A DNA stretch of 64,000 nt, from contig JAHHRA010000002.1 in NCBI GenBank assembly GCA_020026055.1, forward strand, positions 56,192-120,191. Reading direction: 5' to 3'. Below, one piece after another: positions 45,298 to 55,143 of this stretch. The position numbers and the translations under genes are program-made. This stretch comes from Actinobacillus sp. (GTDB taxonomy: Bacteria; Pseudomonadota; Gammaproteobacteria; Enterobacterales; Pasteurellaceae). The notes beneath the pieces were generated by a model. The model searched no databases, was not told the origin of the DNA, and saw only the letters and a program-made list of their open reading frames with translations. Every line of letters begins with the position of its first letter. Position 1 is the stretch's first letter.

Positions 45298-48200
45298 TTA
45301 CCAGTTATATCCAAAGTTAAAACCATAGTTCACATCTCTTTCAGAGTTCACACTTGCACCAACTTTGAACTGGAACCTAGTATTAATTGCATTTACTGCA
45401 TAACCTACAGCAACAGCAGCCTTATCTCGGTACCCCCCTACTGCAGCAGAAATACTACTTCCGCCTACTCGTATTGGTGATTGAAGCATACCGATCGCTG
45501 TTGATGAGGCAATACCTGCTTGCAGACGATCATCCATATTATCAATGTGTGAAGCTAACTTACTTACGTTACCCTCTAGTTTTTCAGCTTGAGTAGTCAC
45601 TTCTTTTACCATATTAGCAACGCTATCAGCATCATTTTTAGCTGCCATACTGTTCTTATTAATTTGATCAGCTAAGCTTGCTAAATTAGTGTTTAGATCA
45701 GCTGTTTTATCAAGTAGATTTTTACTAGTATCAGCCTCATTCTTAACATCTATTCTCACTGAAGTTGCGTCTTTAATCGCACTATGAACCGCACCAGCTT
45801 GTGCTAATTCAGTACTCCCCGCTTTAATTTGGCTAGTTCCTACATTGGCACCAAACTTCGCTTTATCAATGACATTATTACCGTCAACTCTGAGATAACC
45901 ACTTAAGTGTCCAGTACCACCATTTGGGTTCGTAAATTCATCATAGAGTCGTCGAGCAAGGTCTTTTACTTGTAAAAGGTTAACAACTTGATCATCTGTT
46001 GCTGCATTGCCAAGATTAGAAACAGTTAACGTTCCCATATTAATACCTTGTGCACCACCTGTTCCAGTTAACTTCATTCCACCCATCGTGATAGAGTCTA
46101 ACCCTGATAAGTTTTTAGCTAAACGGAACTCAAGCTTGTTACCATTTTTAATAACACCAAAGTTCTTATCGGTTAATGTTGTTAGCATATTAGGATCAGT
46201 TTCACCACCTGTAAGAGTCATTGTATTAGCTTTAGCATTAACTTGATTTGCATACACTGTAGTAGAAGTATCTATGTCTCCAGTGAAATCAAAAATACTT
46301 GTTTGCTTAATGTGGTCAATTTTGCCTTGCATATGCTTAAAGCCTTTAGCGACACTGCCAGCTTGAACTAATGATGTATCCTCTTCTTTAGTAAGTTCTA
46401 CGCCAACATTTCCACCTAATTTTTTCCTGTCAGCCTCAGTTTTGATATTACTACCGTCTCTTCTGAGGTAACGTTCATTTAATATACCACCTTGACCTGT
46501 TATTCCTTCAATTCTGGTATTAATTGTATTATAAGCAGTTTCAAGTTGTCCGTAGTTGACAGCCTCACCTTTAGCTTGACCATCTGCTAAGCCTGTTATC
46601 TTACCGTTACCAATACTAACAGTACCATCACTGAGAGTATCGGCAGTGATTGTTCCTGCTTGAACAGAAGTTAAACCTGTCAGTGTTTTTCCTAATGCAA
46701 CAGTAAAGGTACCATTTTGATTTGTGACAGTTAAGTTAGCATCATTATCTGCACCTTTAATAGTAACTTTTCCACCAAGCTCTGCTTTATAGTCAGAGGC
46801 AGGTTTACCATCGCTGAAGGTTAGCCCTTTATTAACTGTAGCCTGCAAAGTGTCAAATTGAGTACGATCTACTTTATTAGCCACTTGTGTAGTTAAACCT
46901 TCCAATTTTGTTGTAACTTGGCTAAATCCTTGAGCCACACTACCGACTTGTGCTAAGGAAGTATCATCAGCACCAGTTTGTGCTGACACTGCCACGCCAA
47001 CATTTCCGCCAAAAGTTTTCTTCTCAGCTTCTGTTTTGATGTTACTACCATCTTTCTTGAGATAACTACTTAATAACCCTGGATTTTGACCAGTGCCTGA
47101 GCCTGTTATTTTCTCAATTTCACTTTGAAGATTATTATAGCCTTCTTGGAGTTGTGCTAAATTGATTGCTTCATCATTTTTGACGGCTTTTACTAAACCT
47201 GTAATCTTACCTGTGTTAGCTTGGTCAACGTTTATACCTATCTTACCAACTTGCATACTACCTGCAGCGATTTTGCCAGTGGCAGTGATACTCTCTAAAC
47301 CTTTAAGATTTTTCGCTAAGTGAACTTCCAAGCCCTCTTTTTTAGCATCAGCAACAATACCAATGTTACTATCTGTAAGTCCTGTAAGTTGATTTTCGTC
47401 TTGTTCACCACCTTTTAATTGAAGCGGCATTTTTTTCGCTAATTCAATGTTTAATGGTGTTTGACTATCACTTTCAAGTTTCAAACTAAGAGGTCGCATT
47501 TGACCATCTGGAATTGGTCCATTTTGACCTGTAATCGCATTGATTTGCTCTTGGATGGATTTAAATCCTTTCGCTACACTATTTGCTTGTACTAAAGAAG
47601 TATCTTCAAATTTAGTTCCAGCTTTAACTTCCACGCCAACATTTGCACCAAATTTTTTCTGTGCAACGACATCGCCTTTGATGTTACTACCATCTTTGCT
47701 AAGGAAATTGCCCAATTTATTATTCACTCCAGTGAATTCTTGGTTTAGTTTTCTGAGGTTAACGACCTCATTATTATTCTCAGCATCTTTTAAGCCTGTG
47801 ATCTGACCATCACTGATAGCGACATTACCACTAGCAGAGAGCGTTGTTGCTTGAACAGAATCTAAACTATCAATTGATTTCCCTAGTGCAATAGCAAACC
47901 CTTCTTTACCAGCTGTAGTGTTCGCTTTGACAACTAAATTGTCATAGTTACCCTTAATAGAAACAAATTGACCTAGTTTTCTAGAGAAGTCGGTATTACC
48001 ATCGCTAAATATTAAGCCTTTAGTAAGTTGTTCTTTTATTTCATTTAAATCTTGGAGGTTTGCTTTGCTTTCCACCACTTTAGTTAAGTTATCTAAACCT
48101 GTTCCAACTTGGCTAAATTTCTGAGCAACAACACCTGCTTGTGCTAAAGAAGTCTCGCTAGCTGGAGTTTTATCTGAAATTCCTACACCAACATTTTTAC

Positions 48201-51200
48201 CAAAGTCTTTTTGAGAAGTAACATTATTACCACTTTTTGTGAGATAACGATCTTCTAATGAGTTACCTGTGTTTTGACCTGTTCCTCCTGTTATCTTGTC
48301 AAGACCAGCTTTAAGTTCTTTATAACCATCTTGGAACTGCTCATAATTGATCGCTTCATCATTTTTGTTAGCTTTGGCTAAATTTGTAATCTTACCTTGG
48401 TCAATTATTACAGTGCCAGCTTTCACGTCACCTGCGGTGACTAAGCCCGTGGCTGTAATATTGTTTAAACCTTTAAGATTTTTCGCTAAGCGAATTTCTA
48501 CAGCTTCGTCCTTAACAAAAACACCGATGTTTTTATCTGCACGTGTAGTAAGGTTATTTGTGTCTTTTTCTCCACCTTTGAACTTAATAGTGTCACTTAA
48601 CTTACGAGTTAACTCTTGTGTGCCATCACCAACAAGTTTCAAAGTAAGAGGTTGTACTTGACCTTGACCATCTATATTTGGACCATTTTGACCTGTAATC
48701 GCATTGATTTGCTCTTGGATGGATTTAAATCCTTCCGCTACACTACCTGCTTGTACCAAAGAAGTATCTCCAACTTGAGTTCCAGCTTTGATTGCCACGC
48801 CAACATTTGCACCTAATTTTTTCTGTGCATCAATGCCATGTACGATGTTATTACCACTTTTTTCGAGGTAATTAGTAAATTGACCTGTCGTTTCAGTGAT
48901 TTTTCCAGTGAGTTGCTCAAGATTAATAGCTTGATTAGCTTGTGTAGCAGCTGTCAAACCAATGATTTCACTATCTCTAATCTCGACTTTGCCATCAGTG
49001 AGTGTTTTTGCAGTAACAGAAGTTAAACGGTCAAGTGATTTTCCTAACTTAATAGTAAAGCTTTTTTCTGGTACGTTCGCTTCAACAGTTAAATTGTTGT
49101 CTGCGGCTTTAATCATTACGGTATCGCCTAGTCTCTTACTTGAGCTACTCTTACCATCATTGACTTTGAAGCCTTTTCTAAGTTCTGTACTCAAATTAGT
49201 TGAAGCAGTTTTGTCTGCTTTTAGGGCTATTTCTGCTGTTAAGTTATTTAACTTCTCGTCAACCCGACTAAATTCTTGAGCAACACTGCCTGCTTGTACA
49301 AGGCTGGTATCACTTGTGCTGTGATTATCTGTTAAAGCAACACCAACGTTACTACCAAATTCTTGCTTCTCAGCATCATTTTGGATATTGCCACCATTTT
49401 TCTCAAGCAAGTTACTTAATAAACTACCTGTGTTTTGATCTGTGCCTGTTATTTCATTAATTTTGTTACCAAGCGTATCAACACCTTGCTTGAACTGACT
49501 ATAATTGATTGCGTCACTATTTGCTGTACCATCTGCTAAGCCTGTAATCTTATTTTGGTTAATTTCTATACCAGAGAAACCACCGATTTCCATGCTTCCT
49601 GCAGTGACTTTGCCAGCAGCAGTGATATCCCTTAAACCGTTAAGATTTTTCGCTAAGCGAATCTCCAGACCTTCGTGTCCTTTTTTAGTATCAACAACAA
49701 CCCCAAGGTTTTGCTCTGCTGATGAAGTAAGGCTATCTACATTTTCTTCACCACCTTTGAAGGTAATCTTCTGAGTTAACTTACGTTTTAACAGTTTTTT
49801 GTCATCCCCAGCAAGTTTTAACTCTAGAGCTTGTGGTTTATTACCTGCACCTGGAGTTGGTGGAGTTGGTCCAGTTTGACCTGTAATTGCATTGATTTGG
49901 CTTTGAATAGATTTAAATCCTTCAGCTACACTACCTGCTTGCACTAAAGAAGTATCATCAACACCAATTTGTGCTGACACAGCTACACCAACATTACTAC
50001 CTAATGTTTGCTTATCAGCCGTACTGATGTTTCTACCATCTTTCTTAAGTTTACTATTCAATTGATTATTTATTTCAGTGAATTTTGAATTTAGCTGTTT
50101 AACATTAATAGCTTCATCTTCAAATTCAGCATCTTTTAGACCTGTGATCCTACCACCACTAATAGTAACCTTGCCATCAGTGAATATTCTCGCATTAACA
50201 GAGTTTAGATTATCAAGTGATTCTCCTAGAGCAATAGTAAAGTCACCTTTTTCATCAGCAGTAACAGTTAAGTTGTCATTTTCTCCTTGAATGTAAACAG
50301 TATCACCCAGTCCTGCTTGAGTGATATGATTTTTACCATCGCTGAAATTTAAACCGTTGTTAACTTTATTACTCAAAGCGGTTACAAGGTTAGATGCTGC
50401 TTTTTGTCCTAATTTATCTTTTAAGTCTTTTAATTCGGTATTAACTCTACCAAATCCCTCCGCAACACTACCTGCTTGCAGTAAAGAAGTTTCATCAGTT
50501 TGCGTTCCTGCTTCAATTCTTATACCAACATTGCCACCAAATTTTTGTCTATCGGCGACAGTTTTGATGTTTTTACCTTTTTTATCGAGCAAGTTACCTA
50601 ATAAGCTATCTTGGTTTTGACCTGTACCGCCTGTGCCACCTGTGCCTGTTATCTTGCCAATTTCTTCTCTAAGCTTATCAAAATTTTGTTTGAACTGACC
50701 ATAATTGATTGCATCACTACTGTATTCAGCATCTCCTAAGCCTGTAAGCTTATTATTCATAATGGTTACATTACCAGCTTGCATACTACCAGCAGTGATT
50801 TTTTTCTCGACACTGACCGTTTCTAAACCTTTAAGATTTTTTGCTAAGCGGATTTCTAAGCCTTCTTGACCTTTTCTAGCATCAGCTACTACACCAAAGT
50901 TTTTTTCTACAGTAAGGTTATTTGTATCCTGTTCCCCACCATGGAATTGAAGCTGCCCGCTTAACTTATGATTAAATGTTTCTGTTGGGCTATCGCCGGC
51001 AATTGTTAAACCACCAAAGGCTTGTTGACCTTGACCGCCTTGAGTTGACCCATCATAACCTGTAATCGCATTGATTTGTTTTTGAACAGATTTAAATCCT
51101 TCAGCTACACTGCCTGCTTGTACTAAAGAAGTGTCGTCACTTTTAGTCGTTCCAGCTTTCATTTTCACGCCGACATTTGCACCTAATTTTTTCTGTGCAA

Positions 51201-54200
51201 CAGCATCGCCTTTAATATTATCACCATCACCTTTGAGGTAATCGCCTGATTTAGCAGTCACACGTGCAATTTCTCTGTTTAGCTGCCCAAAGTTGATTGC
51301 TTCTTTATCACTTGTCGCATCTTTTAGCTGTCGGATAGTTCCTTGAGTAATTTCGATAGTGCCATCAGTAAGCAAATCCGCAGAAACAGATTCTAAATTA
51401 GTAAGGCTTTTTCCTAGTGCAACAGTAAAATTGCCATTATTATTTGCGACAGTCACATTATTTGCACCTTGAATTTTAACGGTACTACCGAGCGCTTTCT
51501 TAACAGGGAGGCTATTACCATCGCTGAAACTTAAGCCCGCATTAACTTGATCAGCTAAATTTTGAACCTCTGAGCTAGATGCCTTTCCATTCATTCCAGT
51601 AGTTAAATCATTCAATCTACTTCCAATTTGGTTAAATCCTTCAGCAACACTGCCTGCTTGCACTAAAGTAGTATCATCAGTTCGAGTATCCGCTGCAATT
51701 TTTATACCAACATTTTTACCTAATTTTTGTCTGTCTTCATCAGTTTGGATGTTTTCACCACTCACTTTGAGATAGTTATTTGTTAAACCACCTTGACCTG
51801 TGCCTGTTATTTCACCAATTTTATTTTCAAGCGTACTTAAACCTTGTTTGAACTGACCATAGGTGAGTGCATCTTTGTCTCTTGTGCCATTAACTAACCC
51901 TGTAATTTTATTATTATTTTGATCATTAATTTTTACATTACCAACATCCACACTTCCTGCGGAGATATTGTTAGCAGTGATAGTTTCTAAGCCTTTAAGA
52001 TTTTTCGCTAAGCGAATTGCTAAGGCGTCATTCTCAACAACAACTCCTAGGTTTTTATCTGTAGTAAGTTTATTTGCAATTGCTTCCCCACCCTGGAAGT
52101 TAATCGTTTGATTTAACTGACGCTTCAATACTTCTGGGCTATCCCCTGCAAGTTTTAAGCCATCAAAGGCTTGACCACCTTGGGTTGGTCCATCATGACC
52201 TGTAATTGCGTTGATTTGAGATTGAACGGCTTTTAACCCTTCTGCCACACTCCCTGCTTGAACTAAAGAAGTATCGTTAACTTTAGTACCAGCTTCTATT
52301 CTCACGCCGACATTTGCACCTAAATTTTTCTGTGCAACAGTATCTCCTTTGATGTTACTGCCATCTCTATTGAGGAAATTTCCCGATTGAGTAGTCACTT
52401 CAGTGACTTTTTGATTGACCTGTGCAAGATTCACTGCACCTTTGTCATCGTTAGTATTTTCTGCTAAGCCTGTGATCTTATCACCACGAATAGCAACCGT
52501 GCCATCAGTGAGTTCTGTTGCACTAACAGAGGTTAAATCTGTCAGTGTTTTTTCTAGTGCAACAACTAAGTTTTGACCATCAACTTTAACAGTTAGATTA
52601 TTATCGGCTCCTTTAATGGCAACACTAGCGCCAAGATCTTTCTTAACAGCGGCACCTTTACCATCGCTGAAATTTAAGCCTTTTGCCATATTAGTTTCTA
52701 AAGGTTGTAAACGGTTTTTAATACCAGAAAATTCTCCCGCTACACTGCCTGCTTGAGCTAACGAAGTTTCGGAAGCATCCGTTTGTTTAGATACAGCCAC
52801 GCCAACATGGCGACCAAATTCTGCTTTAGCTGTCACATTACCACCTTCTTTCCTGAGGTAATTTTTTAGCAACCCATCTGTGTTGCCTGTGCCAGTTATC
52901 TTGTCAATCTCACTTTGAACTTCAGTAGATTTTTCTTGGAGTTGACCATAGGTGAGTGCGTCTTTCTCGGCTGCGGCATTAGCTAACCCTGTGATCTTAT
53001 TTTTATTTTGATCATTAATTTTTACATTACCAACATTCACACTTCCTGCTGTTAGTTTGCCGTCAACCGTGACGGAGTCTGCTCCCACAGAGTCTAAATT
53101 TGTAAGCGATTTTCCTAAACTAACAGTAAAGACACCTTCTTGGCTAAGATTGACCGCTAAATTATCATTTGCCCCTTTAATGGTAACATCTTGACCTAGA
53201 TTTCTATCAACAGTCACAGTACCATCGCTGAAGACTAAGCCTGTGCCAAGATCTGTAGACATCCCATCTATTGTTTGATTAAGTGTTTTAAATTTTGTTG
53301 CAACACTTCCTGCTTGAACAAGGCTTTTATCCGCTTCGTCAGTGCCTAAGACGACGCCAACATTTTCGCCTAATTTTTTCTTCGCTTCAGCTTCAGTGCT
53401 GATGTTACTGCCGTCTTTTAAGAGGATATTGTTTAATTGTGTTGTTACCTCAGTGATTTTTTTATTTACTTGTCCAAGGTTAACAGCACCATTCTCACTA
53501 TCTGTATTTTCTGCTAAGCCTGTGATCTTATCCTTGCTAATAACTAATTTACCGACTGTCACTTTGCCAGCGTCAACGTTACCTGTTGCCTTTAAGCTAT
53601 CGGTATTCACAGAAGTGAGCCCTGTAAGACTGTCTGCTAAGCGAAGTTTGAAAGCATTGCTTGCTGTGTCCGCAATGACAGTAATATGTTTATTGCCCTC
53701 AATCTTTACTGTTCCCCCTAATCCTTTGGAGAGAGTTTGATTGTTAGCATCCTTGAAAGTCAAGCCTACTTGAAATTTATTATTTAACTCGTTAAAAACA
53801 TCAAGACTTGCTTTCTTATCTATGTTATCTCTTAATGTGGTGAGGTTGCTATCAATACTTTTGAATTGTTGTGCGAGGCTACCTGCTTGCACCAAAGTGG
53901 TCTCTGCTTCTTGAGTCGTATTTATATTAAAGGCTTCGCCAACTCGTGCGCCAAATTTTTTCTTTTCATCAGGGGCATCAAGCAAGTTGGAACCATCTTT
54001 TTTCAAGAAGTTGTTATAAACAGCACCTGCAGTGACATTGTCATTGTTAGTTGGTAGACCAATCCCCACTAAAGCGAGGTTGCGAGCTTTCAATTGCTTA
54101 AGGCTAATAGCATCGGTATCTAAAGTGCCTTCTCGTAAGTTAATAATTCTTTTGTTCTTACTAGCATTTTTGGAGTCCCCAACAGAAACGACTTTGTCAT

Positions 54201-54846
54201 TCTTATCGCTTGCATTCATATCTGTTTTATAAACTTTTGATTCTGACCCTAAGGCTACCGACCATCTTACATCCTCAACTTCGGCACCATTACCTATGGC
54301 AGCAGAGTACTGATCGTAATTATCGCGAGTCTGTGTTACGCGACTTCCATACCCTATTGCTATACCGTGATTCCCCTTTACGTAACTACTGGCACCGATT
54401 GCAACAGATCGAGTAAAATCAATTGTAGAACCAGCACCAAGTACTGTTGACTCTGTGTAAGCACGACTTTTATAACCCACGATAGTGATTTGTTCGCCTG
54501 TCGATTGGGTTCTTGCACCAAGCAAAGCATTAAACTCTGGCCAAGAATACGGGCTCCTTAAACCTTGAGCCTGGTAACCTATTAAAACGTCTCCACAGTA
54601 ATCACTACTATTAACCGCTCCCCCAGTAATATAATTTGGTTGGTTCCAACAGCTTGCATAGGCATCACTCATTAAGGCAATATTTATACTTGCGGCAAGT
54701 GTTAGTAAGGTAAGGGCTTTGATTGATGTGGATGTGAATGTGGATGTGGATGTGGATGTTGATTTTGTTTTGCTTTTAGCAAATTCACTAGCAACAACAT
54801 AAGCGGCATGTGCTACGCTGTAAACCACTTTGTAGATGTGATTCAT
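45298..54846 (-). CDS. Giant trimeric autotransporter adhesin (YadA/Hia type)
   Basis: 3182 residues from the ATG ending at 54846, where the extended signal peptide begins (MNHIYKVVYSVAHAAYVVAS); upstream codons are excluded on that basis. A Ser-Thr linker, a hydrophobic core and a cleavage site near ...SDAYA follow. YadA-head repeats (GNGAEVEDVRWSVALGSES) come next. The stalk has about fifteen neck-like modules built around TSLVQAGSVAEGF. These alternate between two types, one ending QINAITG. The last 70 or so residues are the four-strand membrane anchor (GMLQSPIRVGGSSISAAVGGY ... FNFGYNW), ending in Trp rather than the more usual Phe. Surface adhesin, probably for host attachment. Confidence 0.95.
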   Translation of the reverse strand: MNHIYKVVYSVAHAAYVVASEFAKSKTKSTSTSTSTFTSTSIKALTLLTLAASINIALMSDAYASCWNQPNYITGGAVNSSDYCGDVLIGYQAQGLRSPYSWPEFNALLGARTQSTGEQITIVGYKSRAYTESTVLGAGSTIDFTRSVAIGASSYVKGNHGIAIGYGSRVTQTRDNYDQYSAAIGNGAEVEDVRWSVALGSESKVYKTDMNASDKNDKVVSVGDSKNASKNKRIINLREGTLDTDAISLKQLKARNLALVGIGLPTNNDNVTAGAVYNNFLKKDGSNLLDAPDEKKKFGARVGEAFNINTTQEAETTLVQAGSLAQQFKSIDSNLTTLRDNIDKKASLDVFNELNNKFQVGLTFKDANNQTLSKGLGGTVKIEGNKHITVIADTASNAFKLRLADSLTGLTSVNTDSLKATGNVDAGKVTVGKLVISKDKITGLAENTDSENGAVNLGQVNKKITEVTTQLNNILLKDGSNISTEAEAKKKLGENVGVVLGTDEADKSLVQAGSVATKFKTLNQTIDGMSTDLGTGLVFSDGTVTVDRNLGQDVTIKGANDNLAVNLSQEGVFTVSLGKSLTNLDSVGADSVTVDGKLTAGSVNVGNVKINDQNKNKITGLANAAAEKDALTYGQLQEKSTEVQSEIDKITGTGNTDGLLKNYLRKEGGNVTAKAEFGRHVGVAVSKQTDASETSLAQAGSVAGEFSGIKNRLQPLETNMAKGLNFSDGKGAAVKKDLGASVAIKGADNNLTVKVDGQNLVVALEKTLTDLTSVSATELTDGTVAIRGDKITGLAENTNDDKGAVNLAQVNQKVTEVTTQSGNFLNRDGSNIKGDTVAQKNLGANVGVRIEAGTKVNDTSLVQAGSVAEGLKAVQSQINAITGHDGPTQGGQAFDGLKLAGDSPEVLKRQLNQTINFQGGEAIANKLTTDKNLGVVVENDALAIRLAKNLKGLETITANNISAGSVDVGNVKINDQNNNKITGLVNGTRDKDALTYGQFKQGLSTLENKIGEITGTGQGGLTNNYLKVSGENIQTDEDRQKLGKNVGIKIAADTRTDDTTLVQAGSVAEGFNQIGSRLNDLTTGMNGKASSSEVQNLADQVNAGLSFSDGNSLPVKKALGSTVKIQGANNVTVANNNGNFTVALGKSLTNLESVSADLLTDGTIEITQGTIRQLKDATSDKEAINFGQLNREIARVTAKSGDYLKGDGDNIKGDAVAQKKLGANVGVKMKAGTTKSDDTSLVQAGSVAEGFKSVQKQINAITGYDGSTQGGQGQQAFGGLTIAGDSPTETFNHKLSGQLQFHGGEQDTNNLTVEKNFGVVADARKGQEGLEIRLAKNLKGLETVSVEKKITAGSMQAGNVTIMNNKLTGLGDAEYSSDAINYGQFKQNFDKLREEIGKITGTGGTGGTGQNQDSLLGNLLDKKGKNIKTVADRQKFGGNVGIRIEAGTQTDETSLLQAGSVAEGFGRVNTELKDLKDKLGQKAASNLVTALSNKVNNGLNFSDGKNHITQAGLGDTVYIQGENDNLTVTADEKGDFTIALGESLDNLNSVNARIFTDGKVTISGGRITGLKDAEFEDEAINVKQLNSKFTEINNQLNSKLKKDGRNISTADKQTLGSNVGVAVSAQIGVDDTSLVQAGSVAEGFKSIQSQINAITGQTGPTPPTPGAGNKPQALELKLAGDDKKLLKRKLTQKITFKGGEENVDSLTSSAEQNLGVVVDTKKGHEGLEIRLAKNLNGLRDITAAGKVTAGSMEIGGFSGIEINQNKITGLADGTANSDAINYSQFKQGVDTLGNKINEITGTDQNTGSLLSNLLEKNGGNIQNDAEKQEFGSNVGVALTDNHSTSDTSLVQAGSVAQEFSRVDEKLNNLTAEIALKADKTASTNLSTELRKGFKVNDGKSSSSKRLGDTVMIKAADNNLTVEANVPEKSFTIKLGKSLDRLTSVTAKTLTDGKVEIRDSEIIGLTAATQANQAINLEQLTGKITETTGQFTNYLEKSGNNIVHGIDAQKKLGANVGVAIKAGTQVGDTSLVQAGSVAEGFKSIQEQINAITGQNGPNIDGQGQVQPLTLKLVGDGTQELTRKLSDTIKFKGGEKDTNNLTTRADKNIGVFVKDEAVEIRLAKNLKGLNNITATGLVTAGDVKAGTVIIDQGKITNLAKANKNDEAINYEQFQDGYKELKAGLDKITGGTGQNTGNSLEDRYLTKSGNNVTSQKDFGKNVGVGISDKTPASETSLAQAGVVAQKFSQVGTGLDNLTKVVESKANLQDLNEIKEQLTKGLIFSDGNTDFSRKLGQFVSIKGNYDNLVVKANTTAGKEGFAIALGKSIDSLDSVQATTLSASGNVAISDGQITGLKDAENNNEVVNLRKLNQEFTGVNNKLGNFLSKDGSNIKGDVVAQKKFGANVGVEVKAGTKFEDTSLVQANSVAKGFKSIQEQINAITGQNGPIPDGQMRPLSLKLESDSQTPLNIELAKKMPLQLKGGEQDENQLTGLTDSNIGIVADAKKEGLEVHLAKNLKGLESITATGKIAAGSMQVGKIGINVDQANTGKITGLVKAVKNDEAINLAQLQEGYNNLQSEIEKITGSGTGQNPGLLSSYLKKDGSNIKTEAEKKTFGGNVGVAVSAQTGADDTSLAQVGSVAQGFSQVTTKLEGLTTQVANKVDRTQFDTLQATVNKGLTFSDGKPASDYKAELGGKVTIKGADNDANLTVTNQNGTFTVALGKTLTGLTSVQAGTITADTLSDGTVSIGNGKITGLADGQAKGEAVNYGQLETAYNTINTRIEGITGQGGILNERYLRRDGSNIKTEADRKKLGGNVGVELTKEEDTSLVQAGSVAKGFKHMQGKIDHIKQTSIFDFTGDIDTSTTVYANQVNAKANTMTLTGGETDPNMLTTLTDKNFGVIKNGNKLEFRLAKNLSGLDSITMGGMKLTGTGGAQGINMGTLTVSNLGNAATDDQVVNLLQVKDLARRLYDEFTNPNGGTGHLSGYLRVDGNNVIDKAKFGANVGTSQIKAGSTELAQAGAVHSAIKDATSVRIDVKNEADTSKNLLDKTADLNTNLASLADQINKNSMAAKNDADSVANMVKEVTTQAEKLEGNVSKLASHIDNMDDRLQAGIASSTAIGMLQSPIRVGGSSISAAVGGYRDKAAVAVGYAVNAINTRFQFKVGASVNSERDVNYGFNFGYNW
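47530..53360 (-). repeat. Two-module long-period repeats in the adhesin stalk
   Basis: The DNA encoding QINAITG recurs at about 47530, 48694, 49882, 51061 and 52201, a period of 1140-1188 bases. Each period contains two related modules of roughly 190 residues, one with QINAITG and a GGE-rich segment and one with a shorter neck. The copies are similar but not identical at the DNA level. Confidence 0.8.
54725..54760 (-). repeat. Hexanucleotide repeat in the adhesin signal region
   Basis: Six units of GATGTG with two single-base variants, encoding alternating Ser-Thr between the extended signal peptide and the hydrophobic core. The unit is a multiple of three, so slippage would not shift the frame. 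Confidence 0.85.
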
Positions 54847-55035
54847 AATATGACTCCGATATAAAAATAAAAAAACGTCCAAAGACAAAAGGAACAGCAA
54901 GAAAGTCCCATTAAAACCTCGCCATTTTATCCTCTTTTTTGATAGTTTTAATCTATGTATGCCATTGTTTTTTTCTATTATTATGAATTTTCACTGTTAT
55001 TTTGACGCCACACAAATCTACAAAAATTTGCCAAT

Positions 55036-55071
55036 ATTGACTTTTCGCCCACGAAAAAGGGAAAAGTCAAT
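55036..55071 (-). terminator. Hairpin downstream of mfd
   Basis: ATTGACTTTTC / GAAAAGTCAAT, an 11-bp perfect stem with a 14-base loop, 43 bases past the mfd stop. Its right arm overlaps the first copy of the 39-bp duplication. Confidence 0.55.
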
Positions 55072-55143
55072 CCTTTAGTTAATAACATTTTCCGCAGGAG
55101 TTAAGTCAATCCTTTAGTTAATAACATTTTCCGCAGGAGTTAA
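55066..55143 (-). repeat. Perfect 39-bp tandem duplication over the mfd stop codon
   Basis: Two exact 39-base copies, 55066-55104 and 55105-55143. The copy nearer mfd contains its last ten codons and stop; the other is a non-coding duplicate just beyond. 39 bases is 13 codons, so gain or loss leaves Mfd unchanged. Confidence 0.97.

Noticed and set aside
45298..54846. The regular repeats as a CRISPR array
   Set aside because: The period is over 1 kb and the repeats are coding; no short repeat-spacer pattern occurs anywhere in the window.
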